From: Hormiphora californensis
Lineage: Eukaryota; Ctenophora; Tentaculata; Cydippida; Pleurobrachiidae
Length of the DNA stretch: 64,000 nucleotides
NCBI GenBank assembly: GCA_020137815.1
Contig: CM035354.1
Span: 2,949,342 to 3,013,341, forward strand
Direction of reading: 5' to 3'
Position 1 is the stretch's first letter; every line of letters begins with the position of its first letter. Below the pieces are notes generated by a model. That model was not told the DNA's origin, did not search any database, and worked only from the letters and a program-made list of their open reading frames with translations. Below, piece after piece: positions 1 to 23,885 of the stretch. Both the position numbers and the translations under genes were made by a program.

Positions 1-297
1 ATTTTGTAACGCGCGATGTTTCACCTCCAAAGTGTCAGCATTTCACGCACGCGCGTTCTACTTCATTATAACTGAGAATTGCTTGTTCTACGTTGCAGTA
101 TCAATAACATTTGAATTTTGATAACTTTACCTTTGAGCCAAGTGGTTAGTGGCCAGCCTAGGGCTCTAACATGATGAGGTTAATCCGACCGTAGTAGATT
201 TGTTGTTTACAGACCCAGATCAGCAAATTAAATCTCGCACAACACCCCTTCGGCCCCCTCCAAATCAAAAGATATCTCACAAAAGTGTCTTCTTCAG
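1..297. other. Intron sequence upstream of the first visible OS9 exon
   Basis: No open frame here continues into the OS9 exon; an in-frame TAA occurs at 229-231. A pyrimidine-rich tract followed by CAG at 295-297 forms the acceptor of the first visible exon. The earlier OS9 exons must lie left of the window. Confidence 0.6.
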
Positions 298-2479
298 AAA
301 ATTCGTTACTACGAACAGCTACCCCGGAACTATAAGCAGTATTATGGTGGCGGTGATGTATGTGATGAGAATGGAGGGCATACACGGAAAGCAATAGTCA
401 CGGTAAGTTGACCCTTGTACTTTTTCAGTGACATGCGACTAAATTCCTTGATTTGTTTCTAAAATTACTGTTTTTAAACTCGGTCCGCCCTTCTATGTCT
501 AATACCTGGGCTCCTAGAGTTCGTTTTCAGTCCCTCGCCCTACTATAACAGCTAACCCCCATCCCTATACTAGTTACTACTACCGTCTGACCCCTACCAC
601 AGCCCTCCCTCCCACAGTTTGTATGTGACACCTCCCTCCCACAGTTTGTATGTTACACCGCCCTCCCTCCCACAGTTTGTATGTTACACCGCCCTCCCAC
701 AGTTTGTATGTTACACCGCCCTCCCACAGTTTGTATGTTACACCGCCCTCCCACAGTTTGTATGTGACATGGACACAGTCACGGACTTCATAGCAAAGAT
801 TGACGAAAAGGAGCTTTGTGTTTACAAGATGGTAGTTCACACTTCCAGAATGTGTTTACACCCCTTCTTTTACGAGGGACAAAACTCACTCCGCCACAAG
901 ATTTCGTGTCGGCCCATTGTGGCCGATATGGCACCTGCCCTTCCAAACAAGAAGGAGATCAAAACTGCCCCTGCGAGTTCAGAGATGACGGCTCTTGGGG
1001 TAAGGCGGGAACCAGTCCAACCAAACTGGGTCGGTGCCAATCCTTCCTCTCCCTACCACGATTTGAAAAGTTATATAGGTGGGTAATATATTGTAGTTTC
1101 CCCTCCTTCTTTTGACCTTCTTTGGGATTCTTTCCTGGGAAGTTCTCACGGAACAATATACTGGACAATAGATTCTAGCGGTACCTCTCTTAGTGGTATT
1201 TAGCAACGTCACTAAGAGAGGAACACTTGAAATCTAGTGTTCTATAGAACATGCACTAGATTTCAAGGGTGCCCTTTACCCCAGCTTCACTACACTGTCC
1301 ACTGTATATTTGTCATACTACTATGACGAAATAGTTTTTATTGAAAGTGTTAGAGGGCTCAAAAGTTACATCACTGATGGATATGATTCATACTATACCT
1401 GTCAGAGCATACTATACCGGAGTCTGCTAAAGTATTGGCCGTGAAATGAAATAATATTGGCAGTTTTCTGGGTATTTACCCCCTCCCTCTCCTCGACCCT
1501 TTACAAATGTCAAGGAGGGTTAGAACATAACAACCCCTCTCCCCAGAGGAGCTATTGGATGAGGAGAAACAGGGTCCTATCAGACTGCTGAAACAGATGT
1601 TCAGGGATGCCCTGAAGAAACTAAAGAATGACTTCACCGACGCTAAAGATGCCCGTTCGTCAATGTCAAGTGACCCTGTTCTCTCACAGATCGATCTAGA
1701 CAAAATCACTGATGAGGATATGGACGCCCTTTTTAAATCCGAAGAGGTATTAATTAAATTATTAGTTAATTAAGTAATTAAATACTGTCTTTACGGTGCT
1801 CTCAGCCGCCATTTCATATATGGTACTTGTTCCCAATTCCCACACTTAAAACTTGCTAACTCCTTTCTTCTCCCTACCCCACACTCCACACGTGATATCT
1901 CACAGTCTTTTGTGAGACAACACATTCTCCAAATGCATTGCCTAGCTAGACCCTGTTCCGTAAAGGGAGGGTTAAAACGTAACAACACATTCAATGATCC
2001 CCCTCAGTTAGAGGGAGTGATATCCAAGATAGCGAGGGAAACACACTACGATGCAGTGAGACAGATCCAGGAAAGGAAGGCCAACAAACATATCGAGATT
2101 AAAGTACTCTACAAGTGAGTTTTAGGATAGTTTAATTGCCTAGTATGTATCAGTAATTGGCTAGTAATTGAAAGTCTCAGATTTGCCGATGCTGAGGCTA
2201 GAGTCGCTCGTGAGTGAATGTGGTACAAGTTGTGATCTATTTCACAGGGATGAGAATGGCAACATGAAGTTGAGTGATCCGGACGATAAGGGTACAGATA
2301 TGCAGTACACAGTTCTCCAGCTGCTAGATGCTGGCAACGAGGAGCGAGTGGAGAGGTACCGGCAACAGCGGCTACTTAATGGGTACCATTACCAAGACAC
2401 AAGTGGTAGTGGTGGTGAAGTTGGGGAGGGGAGGGAAGAGGAGACTCAGGGACAATCTGATGATAAAAATAAGATTTAG
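298..2479 (+). CDS. OS9: OS9-like ER lectin, 3' part (partial)
   Basis: OS-9 is the MRH-domain lectin of ER-associated degradation that presents misfolded glycoproteins to the HRD1-SEL1L ligase. I read exons 298-402, 757-999, 1549-1746, 2008-2114 and 2248-2479, all GT-AG with matching phases. The first two carry the second half of the MRH domain: a YYGGGDVCDENG stretch, then FVCDMDTVTDFI and SRMCLHPFF, matching the spacing of the conserved cysteines in OS9. Later exons carry LEGVISKIARE and KHIEIKVLY, matching the OS9 C-terminal region, and end in an acidic, Gly-rich tail with stop at 2477-2479. The signal peptide and first half of the MRH domain lie outside the window. ERLEC1 is the alternative family member, but a single MRH plus this C-terminal region favours OS9. 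The acceptor at 756 sits in a tandem repeat. Confidence 0.85.
604..770 (+). repeat. Tandem array of the OS9 exon acceptor (six copies)
   Basis: A 27-nt unit containing CCTCCCACAG followed by TTTGTATGT is repeated six times. The AG dinucleotides end at 617, 644, 675, 702, 729 and 756, so the spacing is 27, 31, 27, 27 and 27. The last copy is the acceptor that gives the conserved reading frame. The copies at 675, 702 and 729 are in frame with it and would each add nine codons. Confidence 0.9.
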
Positions 2480-3090
2480 GGGATCAGTTTAGTATGTACA
2501 GCGCTTTTTAATTCGTATTTGAAGTTTGATAAATCACAAATTTGATTAAGGAGGGGTCAGTTAGGGTTCGTTACGACGTTTACCCTCCTCCTATTCGTTT
2601 GACAAAAATAATATTATTCTTTTTCTCGTTTTTGGTAGTGTGTTGTGTAAGATAATATGAATAATTACTGAATGAAATTGTTAAATTTCAACTGCTAAAC
2701 TTTTCATCAACACTGCGATATAGTTTGCTGTCAGGTCCCCGTTTCTAGAAAGTTCATAATGCCCTCGAATAATGGGAAATTACTCAGCCATTTCTCTATT
2801 CAATGCTCCTATTTGCAACTAAAACATATAGTGGTATATATACGGCAGTTTTCAGGGAAAGATATATAATTGTTGAACCGCTCTTCCTCGGAAGACATGT
2901 ATAAAACCACTTCCCCTCGTTTAATTTCCCCTCTTTAATTGAAAAACTAGGTAGTTTTTAAAATCGTTTTACATATTATTCAATCTAAAAACAACTTAAC
3001 CCTCCAACCTAATACCTCTTTAACCATGTCCTTGTCAGGCACTAACCTGGTGCTGAGATGGCAGTCTTATGTGAGACAAAACCATCCTAA
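2480..3090. other. Intergenic, OS9 to POLR2G
   Basis: AT-rich sequence with no recognisable coding exon. It must contain the OS9 3' UTR and the POLR2G promoter, but I see no clear polyadenylation signal or TATA box. Confidence 0.5.
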
Positions 3091-3216
3091 TTTAGCCATA
3101 TTTTATCACATATCCCCTCTTACCCTCTAACCCTACTACCTGTTTAGCCATGTTTTACCACATATCCATTATCCCTTTACCCTCTAACCCTACTACCTGT
3201 TTAGCCATGTTTTATC
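3089..3216 (+). repeat. Tandem array over the POLR2G 5' acceptor and start codon
   Basis: Three copies of a unit reading TTTAG, CCAT(A/G), TTTTA(T/C)CACAT with an upstream CCCTCTAACCCTACTACC tract. AGs end at 3095, 3147 and 3204. ATGs follow at 3150 and 3207, while the first copy has ATA. The two ATGs are 57 nt apart and in frame. Confidence 0.85.
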
Positions 3217-5741
3217 ACATGTCTCTGGAGCACAGGATCCTTCTTCATCCGCAATATTTTGGGCCGAGACTCATCGACATTGTGAAAAAGAAACTCTTTA
3301 CCGAAGTAGAAGGTAGGAATCCTTGGTTACCATAGTTACCATCGTAGTAGTCCCTAATTACCCAATGGTAACAATCAGGAACCGACCAAATCAGGAAATA
3401 CTGGTCCCTGATTGGCTGATAACCAGTCACGTGACCTTAATAACGAGTTCTGATTGGTTGTTTACTTGTTTCGGTCGGTTCCTGGTAACAATTAATCCTT
3501 GTAATTCTTGTCAGGACCTGGAATTTTTGGGGGGCAAGCTAATTTTTCACCAAATGTTACCCAAGGGTCCCCTGAGTCACCACAAAAAAGTCTAAGAGTG
3601 AAGTCCTTGCGGAGAGGTCATTTCCGGGCCACGCCCCTTTTTACCTGTATTATCAGTCATAATTCCAAAATTATGTAAATCCTCTTAGGAAAAGAGTAGA
3701 GAAAAAACCAAGGGCACTTAAGTGATCAGCGTCCTCACATTAGTGGGGGTAGGTGCAAAAATTAAGTTTCTATCTGGTCGCGTTAATGAGTTAATTGGAT
3801 AATTAGGTGCGCGAATAACCGTTTTTGGCCATATGGCTATAGCCACTTTGGAATGGTTTAGAGACTTTTCACTGGTGCCATTTTGTAGGCAATGGCTAAC
3901 TTATGGGGGGTCGTGGTCGGACTTTTAAGCTCTATCTCCAACCGTTTAGCCGTTATTTGGATTCAAAGGTGCTGAAATGAGCACAAAGAGGCACAAAATC
4001 GGACTAATTACCATTTTTTGCTCATTTTCAGCACCTTTGAATCCAAATAACGGCTAAACGGTTGGAGATAGAGCTTAAAAGTCCGACCACGACCCCCCAT
4101 AAGTTAGCCATTGCCTACAAAATGGCACCAGTGAAAAGTCTCTAAACCATTCCAAAGTGGCTATAGCCATATGGCCAAAAACGGTTATTCGTGCACCTAA
4201 TTATCCAATTAACTCATTAACGCGACTAGATAGAAACTTAATTTTTGCACCTACCCCCACTAATGTGAGGACGCTGATAACTTAAGTGCCCTTGGTTTTT
4301 TCTCTACTCTTTTCCTAAGAGGATTTACATAATTTTGGAATTATGACTGATAATACAGGTAAAAAGGGGCGTGGCCCGGAAATGACCTCTCCGCAAGGAC
4401 TTCACTCTTAGACTTTTTTGTGGTGACTCAGGGGACCCTTGGGTAACATTTGGTGAAAAATTAGCTTGCCCCCCAAAAATTCCAGGTCCTGACAAGAATT
4501 ACATGGTTTAAATGGTATGTACAATGCTAAATATCTTTCTCCCGCCAGGATCGTGTACCGGTGAACACGGATTTGTTGTAGCGGTAACGACCATCGACCA
4601 CATTGGAAATGGTGTAATTGATCAGGGCCAGGGATCAGTCAACTTTCCCGTCAAGTACAAGGCTATCGTGTTTCGGCCCTTCAAAGGAGAGGTGGGTTGT
4701 TGGTGTAGCTAGCAGGAACCGACCGAATCAGGAAATACTGGTCCCTGATTGGCTGATAACCAGTCACGTGACCTAAATAACGAGTTCTGATTGGTTGTTT
4801 ACTTGTTTCGGTCGGTTCCTGGTAGCTAGGTTACCATAGTTACCATTGCATGGGTAAACGCATGTGGGTTTTGTGAAGCTAGGTTACCGAGGCTCTTTTT
4901 CCCAAATAGTTTCTAACCGAGTTCCCCCCTCCAGGTGGTTGATGCAATAGTAACGGAAGTTAACAAAGTTGGAATATTCTGTGCAGTGGGCCCACTCAGT
5001 TGTTTCATTTCTCGACACAGTATTCCAGCGGACATGGAACATACAGCAGGTAAATATGAATCAGGTGTTGTCATACATGGAACACACAGCAGGTAGTTCT
5101 GAATCAGGTGTTGTCATACCGCAGGTATAAATCTGAATCAGGTGTTGTCACACAGCAGGTATAAATCTAAATCAGGTGTTGTCACACAGCAGGTAAATCT
5201 GAATTAGGTGACGTCATACCGCACCCGGTTCGGAGAGGGCAGTCTTTTGTCAGGCAAAAACAGTGGTGTGTGACTCAGATTCTCTCTGAATTATAGTAGC
5301 TATGTACTAGCTGGGGTAAATGACGCTGTTAGGGAGAAAAATTCTACCCTAAAATGCTCCTGCCCTAGCTATAAATTTTCCGAGTTTTTCTTCTAGCAAG
5401 TATTTCATTTGTCAAAGTTGTGGTATGGCGAGGCAAATGTCGAACCATCAGCACGTCATTTTATGAGAATTGATCGGTTTGATGTGCCTGGTTACGAAGA
5501 AATGCAGTTGTTTCATAGTTATACCCCGCTCGCTCTCTCAGATATCTAGTTAATATAACCCTTTCTCTCTCTCTCTCTGTCAGATACTGAGGCGGGTGAG
5601 TGCTATCAGAACATTGACGAGGGGATTGTGATCCAGAAAGATGATGAGATCAGATTAAAGATTATCGGAACACGAGTTGATGCCAATGATATCTTTGCAG
5701 TGGGATCACTCATGGACGATTTCCTGGGTTTAGTCAGTTGA
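3207..5741 (+). CDS. POLR2G: RNA polymerase II subunit RPB7
   Basis: RPB7 pairs with RPB4 to form the stalk of RNA polymerase II, binding nascent RNA and helping initiation. Exons are 3207-3312, 4549-4691, 4935-5049 and 5584-5741, with phases 1, 0 and 1. They sum to 522 nt, giving 173 residues, against about 172 in vertebrates. The N-terminal RNP-like half begins [15 protein letters not shown] and includes [13 protein letters not shown]. The C-terminal OB/S1 half includes [11 protein letters not shown] and ends DDFLGLVS. Intron 1 holds a MITE and a 1-kb palindrome; a second MITE lies just after the exon 2 donor. The donor of exon 3 is tandemly repeated. An in-frame ATG at 3150 would add a 19-residue N-terminal extension that has no counterpart in the family, so I chose 3207. 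Confidence 0.96.
3376..3484 (+). mobile_element. 109-bp hAT-like MITE, copy 1
   Basis: The termini are inverted repeats reading CAGGAACCGACC and GGTCGGTTCCTG. The flanks show the 8-bp direct repeat GTAACAAT, the target-site length of hAT transposons. The interior includes CAGTCACGTGAC. It has no coding capacity. It lies in POLR2G intron 1. Confidence 0.85.
3501..4502. mobile_element. 1-kb palindromic foldback element in POLR2G intron 1
   Basis: The left arm 3501-3983 is matched by its near-perfect reverse complement at 4019-4502, with a loop of about 35 nt. No coding capacity was seen. An inner segment (GGATAATTAGGTGCGCGAA then CCATATGGCTATAGCCAC) is related to the foldback in the CHAF1A intron at 55757-57254. 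Confidence 0.9.
4713..4821 (+). mobile_element. hAT-like MITE, copy 2
   Basis: Same family as 3376-3484 with full terminal inverted repeats. It is flanked by the 8-bp direct repeat GTAGCTAG. It sits 21 nt after the POLR2G exon 2 donor. Confidence 0.85.
5036..5222 (+). repeat. Tandem array of the POLR2G exon 3 donor (five copies)
   Basis: Units contain ACA(C/T)AGCAG followed by GTA and then GAATCAGGTGTTGTCATAC. Potential donors start at 5050, 5093, 5125, 5159 and 5193; a sixth copy has lost the GT. The first donor restores the conserved RPB7 frame. Confidence 0.9.
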
Positions 5742-5913
5742 ACCTGCATATCATGGCGGCCCCGTGTAATACGAGTCACGTGATCTGTGTGTGTGTGTGT
5801 GTGTGTGTCACACGCACGTACTATTTTATTTGTGTATTGCAGACCTATATAGCCAACAACATCTTTTTATTTTAACCAAACTGTAAGAACAGTGTTTTTC
5901 CATTGATCTGAAA

Positions 5914-6022
5914 CAGGAACCGACCGAAACAAGTAAACAACCAATCAGAACTCGTTATTTAGGTCACATGACTGGTTATCAGCCAATCAGGGACCAGTAT
6001 TTCCTGATTCGGTCGGTTCCTG
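5914..6022 (-). mobile_element. hAT-like MITE, copy 3 (reverse orientation)
   Basis: Reverse-oriented copy of the 109-bp element. The flanks ATCTGAAA and ATCTGATG agree at six of eight positions, consistent with a decayed 8-bp target duplication. Confidence 0.8.
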
Positions 6023-6313
6023 ATCTGATGAACTATATTGGAGTCAGACGTTCCACTCAAAGTAAAGTTTCCTTTTTCAAACTTCTGGGAGACGTCTTAC
6101 TCCAACATGATATATTATCATGCATTATATCAGTCTAGCAAAATCTTGATCATACCCTACAGGTTGGCTCCATTGCAACCTATGTGAGATCAATCTCAGT
6201 CAATCAATGTGGCCAACCCCACAGGGTGTGGAGGCGCCAGAAACGCTCTTATACAGTTGATAATATGGTTGATATAAATGTTGATGAAGTATACCCATCA
6301 TATTCACAGAGAT

Positions 6314-6498
6314 GACTTGTCAGGAAGGTGTCCAAATCTTAACCAGTTGATGCTAAGAATGCTTTTAGAGGGCTGAGGGGGGGTATAATTGCTAATATCA
6401 ATGATATAGCGAAAAGTAACAGTAATTATACCCGCCTCTAAAAGGGGCCCTATTCTCAGCAGCAACTGATTAAGATTTGGACACCTTCCTGACAAGTA
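6314..6498. mobile_element. 185-bp foldback repeat
   Basis: ACTTGTCAGGAAGGTGTCC at the left is the reverse complement of the right end. The arms are about 60 nt around a G-rich and AT-rich middle. Confidence 0.75.
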
Positions 6499-6799
6499 CT
6501 TCCTCAACAATTATTTGGAACATTCTAAGTAACAGGATCAACCCATCCTCCCGCCGCTCGACCTTATCAAGTTCTGTCCCAACGGTAATAAATGTAAGTG
6601 ATCGTGTTTGTGTTATTGGTTTAAGTATTGTACCTATACCCCCCGGCCCTTGTTCATGTTGAGTTACTCAACAACGCCCACCCATATAACAGTTAGTTAT
6701 TGGGTACAGTTACCCCCTACTGCTCAATCAGTTGATTGTGTACATTTGTAAGTTCACCTGTGCTGCAGGGGGTTGCATGTATGTACACATATTTGTTAC

Positions 6800-6831
<32 letters not shown>

Positions 6832-7148
6832 AATCTATGTGTTCTCTCTTTGCTAGTTGGTTATATTCTGTGATTTGTTTCCCTATTCTCCTGTTTTCTT
6901 TGTTTCCCTTACTCAATTTTTTCTTGTTTCGTCCGTTTGTAACTGTTCTGTGGCATGACTGAGACTCTACCCCCCCCCCCCCCCAGAGTGAGACCCAAGC
7001 TTCCCATATAATCTGTAACCATGGCGACCCACAGTCCAGTGCATGCACTCCATCCATAGTACGATATTATGTTCCTTACCGCGGCACTCTCTCTTAGCAA
7101 TTGAATAACAAATATGGAGAGATTCTCTCTCTCCCTTTATTATTCAAT

Positions 7149-7152
<4 letters not shown>

Positions 7153-7226
<74 letters not shown>

Positions 7227-7266
7227 AAGAGAGAGAGAAGAGAGAGAGAAGAGAGAGAGAGAGAGA
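7153..7266. repeat. GA microsatellite
   Basis: Almost pure (GA)n turning into GAGAGAA-type variants. It produces long low-complexity open frames that are not genes. Confidence 0.95.
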
Positions 7267-7378
7267 ATGCAGCTCTGTAAGTTGTTTCCATGGTGACCGA
7301 ACATTTCGTTATCAGCGTGTGTGTGTGTGTGTTGTGCTCTAGGATTCTAAATCTGTTGTGTGTTGTGTGAGTTGCACT

Positions 7379-19782
<12,404 letters not shown>

Positions 19783-20378
19783 AAATGTTTTTTTTGTAGA
19801 GGGTAAAATAATTAATTTCAACAAAACAAATTATAAAATGTCTTTGATATTCTCTACTCGAGCCCCTATCACCAGTGAATACGTGGAAACCTGACTTGGG
19901 TTCACTTGTATTTTGGGTTACATGTCTGACGGCGCCGACCCGATCTGAACGCATTGAGCGAGAGGGGGTTGACGTCGTGAGAACCCAGACAGTAGGGTAC
20001 GGGCCAACACATTGAACAGTTCGTCCCGTTTTAACAGAACAGAGACAGTACGAACAGTTCAACCAACACCACGATGTGTCGGTGTGTGTCATTTGAGGCA
20101 GTTTTGGCCCGCTCTGTTCGGAGGGGCCGCGCGATAAAACGTGTTCTGTGGCCTCGCGCGCTACACACACTCAATTCTCAAAAGTGCGCCGGGACTGTTG
20201 CCACAAATTCATATCAATGTCCAATATGTCACTTTTTCACGAATAATTGTCTTTTTAGGGCTGGAGCCGGTGTCTGAAGTTGTGTTCTACTGCAGCTCTT
20301 CAAGGTTTGGTATCCAGAAAGCCTGAAACAGAGGCGAAATATTGTAAATGATGGCCGGGGAGTTGAAAACTCCACAGT

Positions 20379-20553
20379 ACAGTCGGACCCTGATATACCA
20401 GAACATTGCCTTACTCGACCCTATTCCCCGCGCCCATAACGACCTCGGTTTACCGGGAGGATAAACTTCACCCGATATAGGAAACAGTATTTCACCCCGA
20501 TTTGCCTGGAAAACCCCTTTCCCCCGAGCATCCCGGTAAATCGGGGTCCGACT
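20379..20553. mobile_element. Short pogo-like MITE
   Basis: Termini CAGTCGGACCCTGATATACC and CCGGTAAATCGGGGTCCGACT are inverted. About 175 bp. Confidence 0.65.
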
Positions 20554-21046
20554 AAACAAGGAATGCCCCCCCCCCCCAAGTACAACAAAGTACATTAACC
20601 ATCCCATCGTGGCTCCTCTCCAAATTATCAGATCTCTAAAATCTTTAATAATTATCCTCGCTACTATAATTTCCCTACTGCTCTACTGCGGAAGCATGTT
20701 CCATTTAACATTGCTATGTAATACCATCAACCCCCCCCCCCCAGGTACATTAACCATCATGTTGTCTTGGCCCCTCTCCAAATTGCCCGACTACCCGGTC
20801 TATAAAATCTAACAACTCTCCCCTACTGCTCTGTGACGTTAGTTGGTAAATACTTTCATCCGACTTCAAATTGGTACTTGAAGGACAGCTAACGCAGAGC
20901 TGTCTAACCTCGTATTTATAACTACTTCAGCGAAGTCTATTTAGTGGGCTAGTAGCCGCTATTTTTACTAAAGATAAAATGACACTCGAGATGCTTAACT
21001 ACTTGATTCTGCCCCTCAGAGAGTTTATTAGAAGGACAGTTAGTTG

Positions 21047-21806
21047 TAACGGGTGATAACTAAAAGATGTCACAAATTTAAAACAGCTGTAGAATTTTTC
21101 CCTTATGAGATACAGCTTCGGGCCAGTTATAGAACGATTTTTCAGACAATTTTGAATCGGAATAGTATACCGGCAAAACCTAAAAAGTTCATTTTTATTG
21201 CGATATCTGATCATTTCATCTTATCCCACCAAAGCATGTAGTACGGAGATTTGAAACTTCTATGTGATCAGAAATGACTTTTCCGATGAGATAAAATTCT
21301 AATAATTGGAGGTTTGGTTGTTCATGCTATAGTCAACATAACTGCCAAGTTTGAACATTTTAGCTCATTAAGAAATTGGTTTTCACGGTTATTAATGTTT
21401 CAAGAGATCGTCGAAATGGCGATTTCTCAAATTACCTGTAAACTACGCTTTGTTACAGAAGATTCTGATCAGGAAATTGAGATTTATGAAGTTTGAAACA
21501 AAGTTAATTTTGTTCAAAATTGTCTGATAAATCATTCTATCACTGTCCCGAAGCTGAATCTTGAACAGAACAGGTGCTAGAGGTGCTAGAAAAGTGTGTA
21601 AATTTCACGTACTAAATGCTTTGGTGGGGCAAAAGGAAATGATGTGATATCGCAATGAAAACGAACTTTTTAGTCTTTGCCGGTATATTATTCCGATTCA
21701 AAATTGTCTGAAAAATCGTTTTATAACTGGCCCGAAGCTGTATCTCAAAAGGGAAAAATTCTACAGCTGTTTTAAATTTGTGACATCTTTTAGTTATCAC
21801 CCGTTA
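21047..21806. mobile_element. 760-bp foldback element
   Basis: TAACGGGTGATAACTAAAAG at the left is exactly complemented at the right end. The arms are about 200 nt and nearly identical, with an AT-rich middle. The two arms create mirrored open frames on both strands. Confidence 0.85.
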
Positions 21807-22167
21807 AGAGCAAGTGATATGTTGATGGTTAGACTATATAAGAGAGAGAATATAGAAATAGAATTGGACCCTCCTATTCTCCCTTATATTATCTCTCACT
21901 TACGTAGAACTTAGAACAGCCAGGGCTACTTCAAAGATGACAGGACGTCGAGACGCTGTTCAACCACTCAGATGTGGTAACTTTCTAACCAACATCAAAG
22001 ACTAAAACTCTTAGTTTCTCTCCCCGTTTCTCTCTGTACAATGCTGCAACTCAAATTTCGATAGGTGCATGCAAGATTAAGGAGGAGGGGGGATAACAAG
22101 TAGAGATATTGGTCGCTGATACACAATTTGCACCAATATTTTAACGAAGTTAAGAACAATGTATTAG

Positions 22168-22376
22168 CCAAATTATACCAAAACTAATTAAAATTAGTAG
22201 GCCGGAAAGGTTGCCCTATGATTTGAGCTAACTTTGGCACCGGCACATTACCTTTTGAAGATAGACGAAGCATCTGTACCCTGTTTGTAGCCCGTGAATG
22301 TTACGGTGGCAAAGTTAGCTCAAATCATAGGGCAACCTTTCCGGCCTACTAATTTTAATTAGTTTTGGTATAATTT
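22168..22376. mobile_element. 210-bp foldback element
   Basis: AATTATACCAAAACTAATTA at the left is inverted at the right. The arms are about 80 nt. Confidence 0.8.
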
Positions 22377-22619
22377 GTATCATTTTTGGGATTTTTTATC
22401 CATTTAGATGTAGTAGAACAGGTACGGATAGTATGGAATCGCTAAATTGAAAAAATTTCATTTTTGACGTCATTTTGACGTCATAAAATGACGTCACGAC
22501 GTCACAATTAAAACGTCATATCATCGGGATTACCTAGATAAAGATACTGACCAAGTTTGAGATCGATTGGATGATATCTGAGTCCGCTATGGCGAAAAAA
22601 CCCATATCGTCATATCTAT

Positions 22620-22710
22620 TTTTTCCCTGCCCGGGTGGATGCCCGAAGGGCATCCACCCGGATGATCGTTTTAGCACGTGTGCTAAAAAGATCATAAAGG
22701 GTTTAGAAAT
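22620..22710. repeat. Dispersed hairpin repeat, copy 1
   Basis: Contains GGTGGATGCCC, GAAGGGCATCCACC and a nearby TTTTAGCACGTGTGCTAAAA. Related blocks occur at 41195-41270 and 56390-56460. Confidence 0.65.
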
Positions 22711-23885
22711 CTCGGATTTGAAATAGTAACTCGAGCGTGGTCAAAATCGCGTGTGTCACGGTAGCAGCATAGTAACTGCTCCTTCATAAAATCAAATAAC
22801 TGTTTTGATGAAATATGATGTCAGGACGCTTATTTTTCAAAGCTGTGCGCGGCGCTCACAACACTGTTGCTGAAGGGGTGAGGGTAGAGTAAAACAGCTG
22901 TGTAACTGCATATACAATGTATATGCAGTTGTATGTATATTATACATACAGGACGCATGCATCTCACATTGTGACCAAGCCTTGATATTGTGATACTGAT
23001 AGTGTGATACTGATCCTGTCGACGGAGGGCAGGGAAACACCGCATTATGAATACATAATGCAATAATTCTTGTTAAACAGTCATAACACTTCAGACGCGT
23101 TTTAAGACCCTTATACATGTAGTTTTGAAAATTCGCTATATAGTTTCTGAAAGTTTAGACAATTCTCTTTCCATGATATAGTCTTCGTTTTTCGATTAGA
23201 ATCCGTCTTCCGGGTCTAAATTGAACTCAAAGAATTTTGGTCAGAGTCTGAAAAATGACGACTTTAAGACGTTCTGTAGGACGTTCCTGGCGATTAAAAG
23301 AGACCCCATATCGACTAATGCACACACATCCAGTAGATCTACCAGCTGTGAAAACGAGAAGTTTCTATCTCTTTTCGTTTGGCGTGAATATGGTTTATAA
23401 AAAGCGTCTCTCCTACGCGCGCGCGCATATGTGTTACACTGAATCTAGGGCAAATGGGACCTGTCTGTAACTTCAGTTCCAGATGAGATAGAGACTTGAA
23501 ATTTTGAACTTAAGTTAATGACCACGAGCCGGGTATACATTCCAAATTTCAAGTCAAACGGATGAATGGGAGCCATGCTATAGCCTTCTGAAATCTGGGT
23601 TTTCAGTCAAAACACCCATAAAACGTATAACTGCGTTTCTGGCGGCGCTTTGCTGTTTGGGGGAGGGGGAATGGCAACCTTTGCGCTTGCCAGCGCAGTG
23701 ATAAAGTTGTATTTGAGACAGAATACCACACTCTTTTTTAGAGGATAGTAATAACGTGAAATCTTTATAAAACAAAGGTAGCATAAAAACTCTACTAAAG
23801 AGAATTAAACGTCTGTAACCTCATATCAAATCATGCATGTTAATGTATTCAGAGTTCAGCAGTATAATTAGTTTCGGCTTCTTCT

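Larger units (their letters stand above)
5742..7378. other. Intergenic, POLR2G to ECT2L-like
   Basis: Contains a GT microsatellite (5785-5808), a MITE (5914-6022), a short foldback (6314-6498), a C/CT tract near 6800-6830, a C-run at 6969-6985 and a long GA microsatellite. No coding exon was recognised. Confidence 0.6.
19783..23885. other. Gene-poor, repeat-rich interval
   Basis: No exon with recognisable homology. It contains a pogo-like repeat (20379-20553), two foldback elements (21047-21806 and 22168-22376), G/C homopolymers and a hairpin repeat near 22640. The modest open frames at about 20074 and 23255 match nothing I know. Confidence 0.6.

Noticed and set aside
604-770. Possible CRISPR array
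   Set aside because: The repeats are directly adjacent without unique spacers and end at an exon, in a eukaryotic gene.
23255-23470. 71-residue open frame (MTTLRRSVGRSWRLK)
   Set aside because: No homology recognised, no splice partners, and it lies in repeat-rich sequence.
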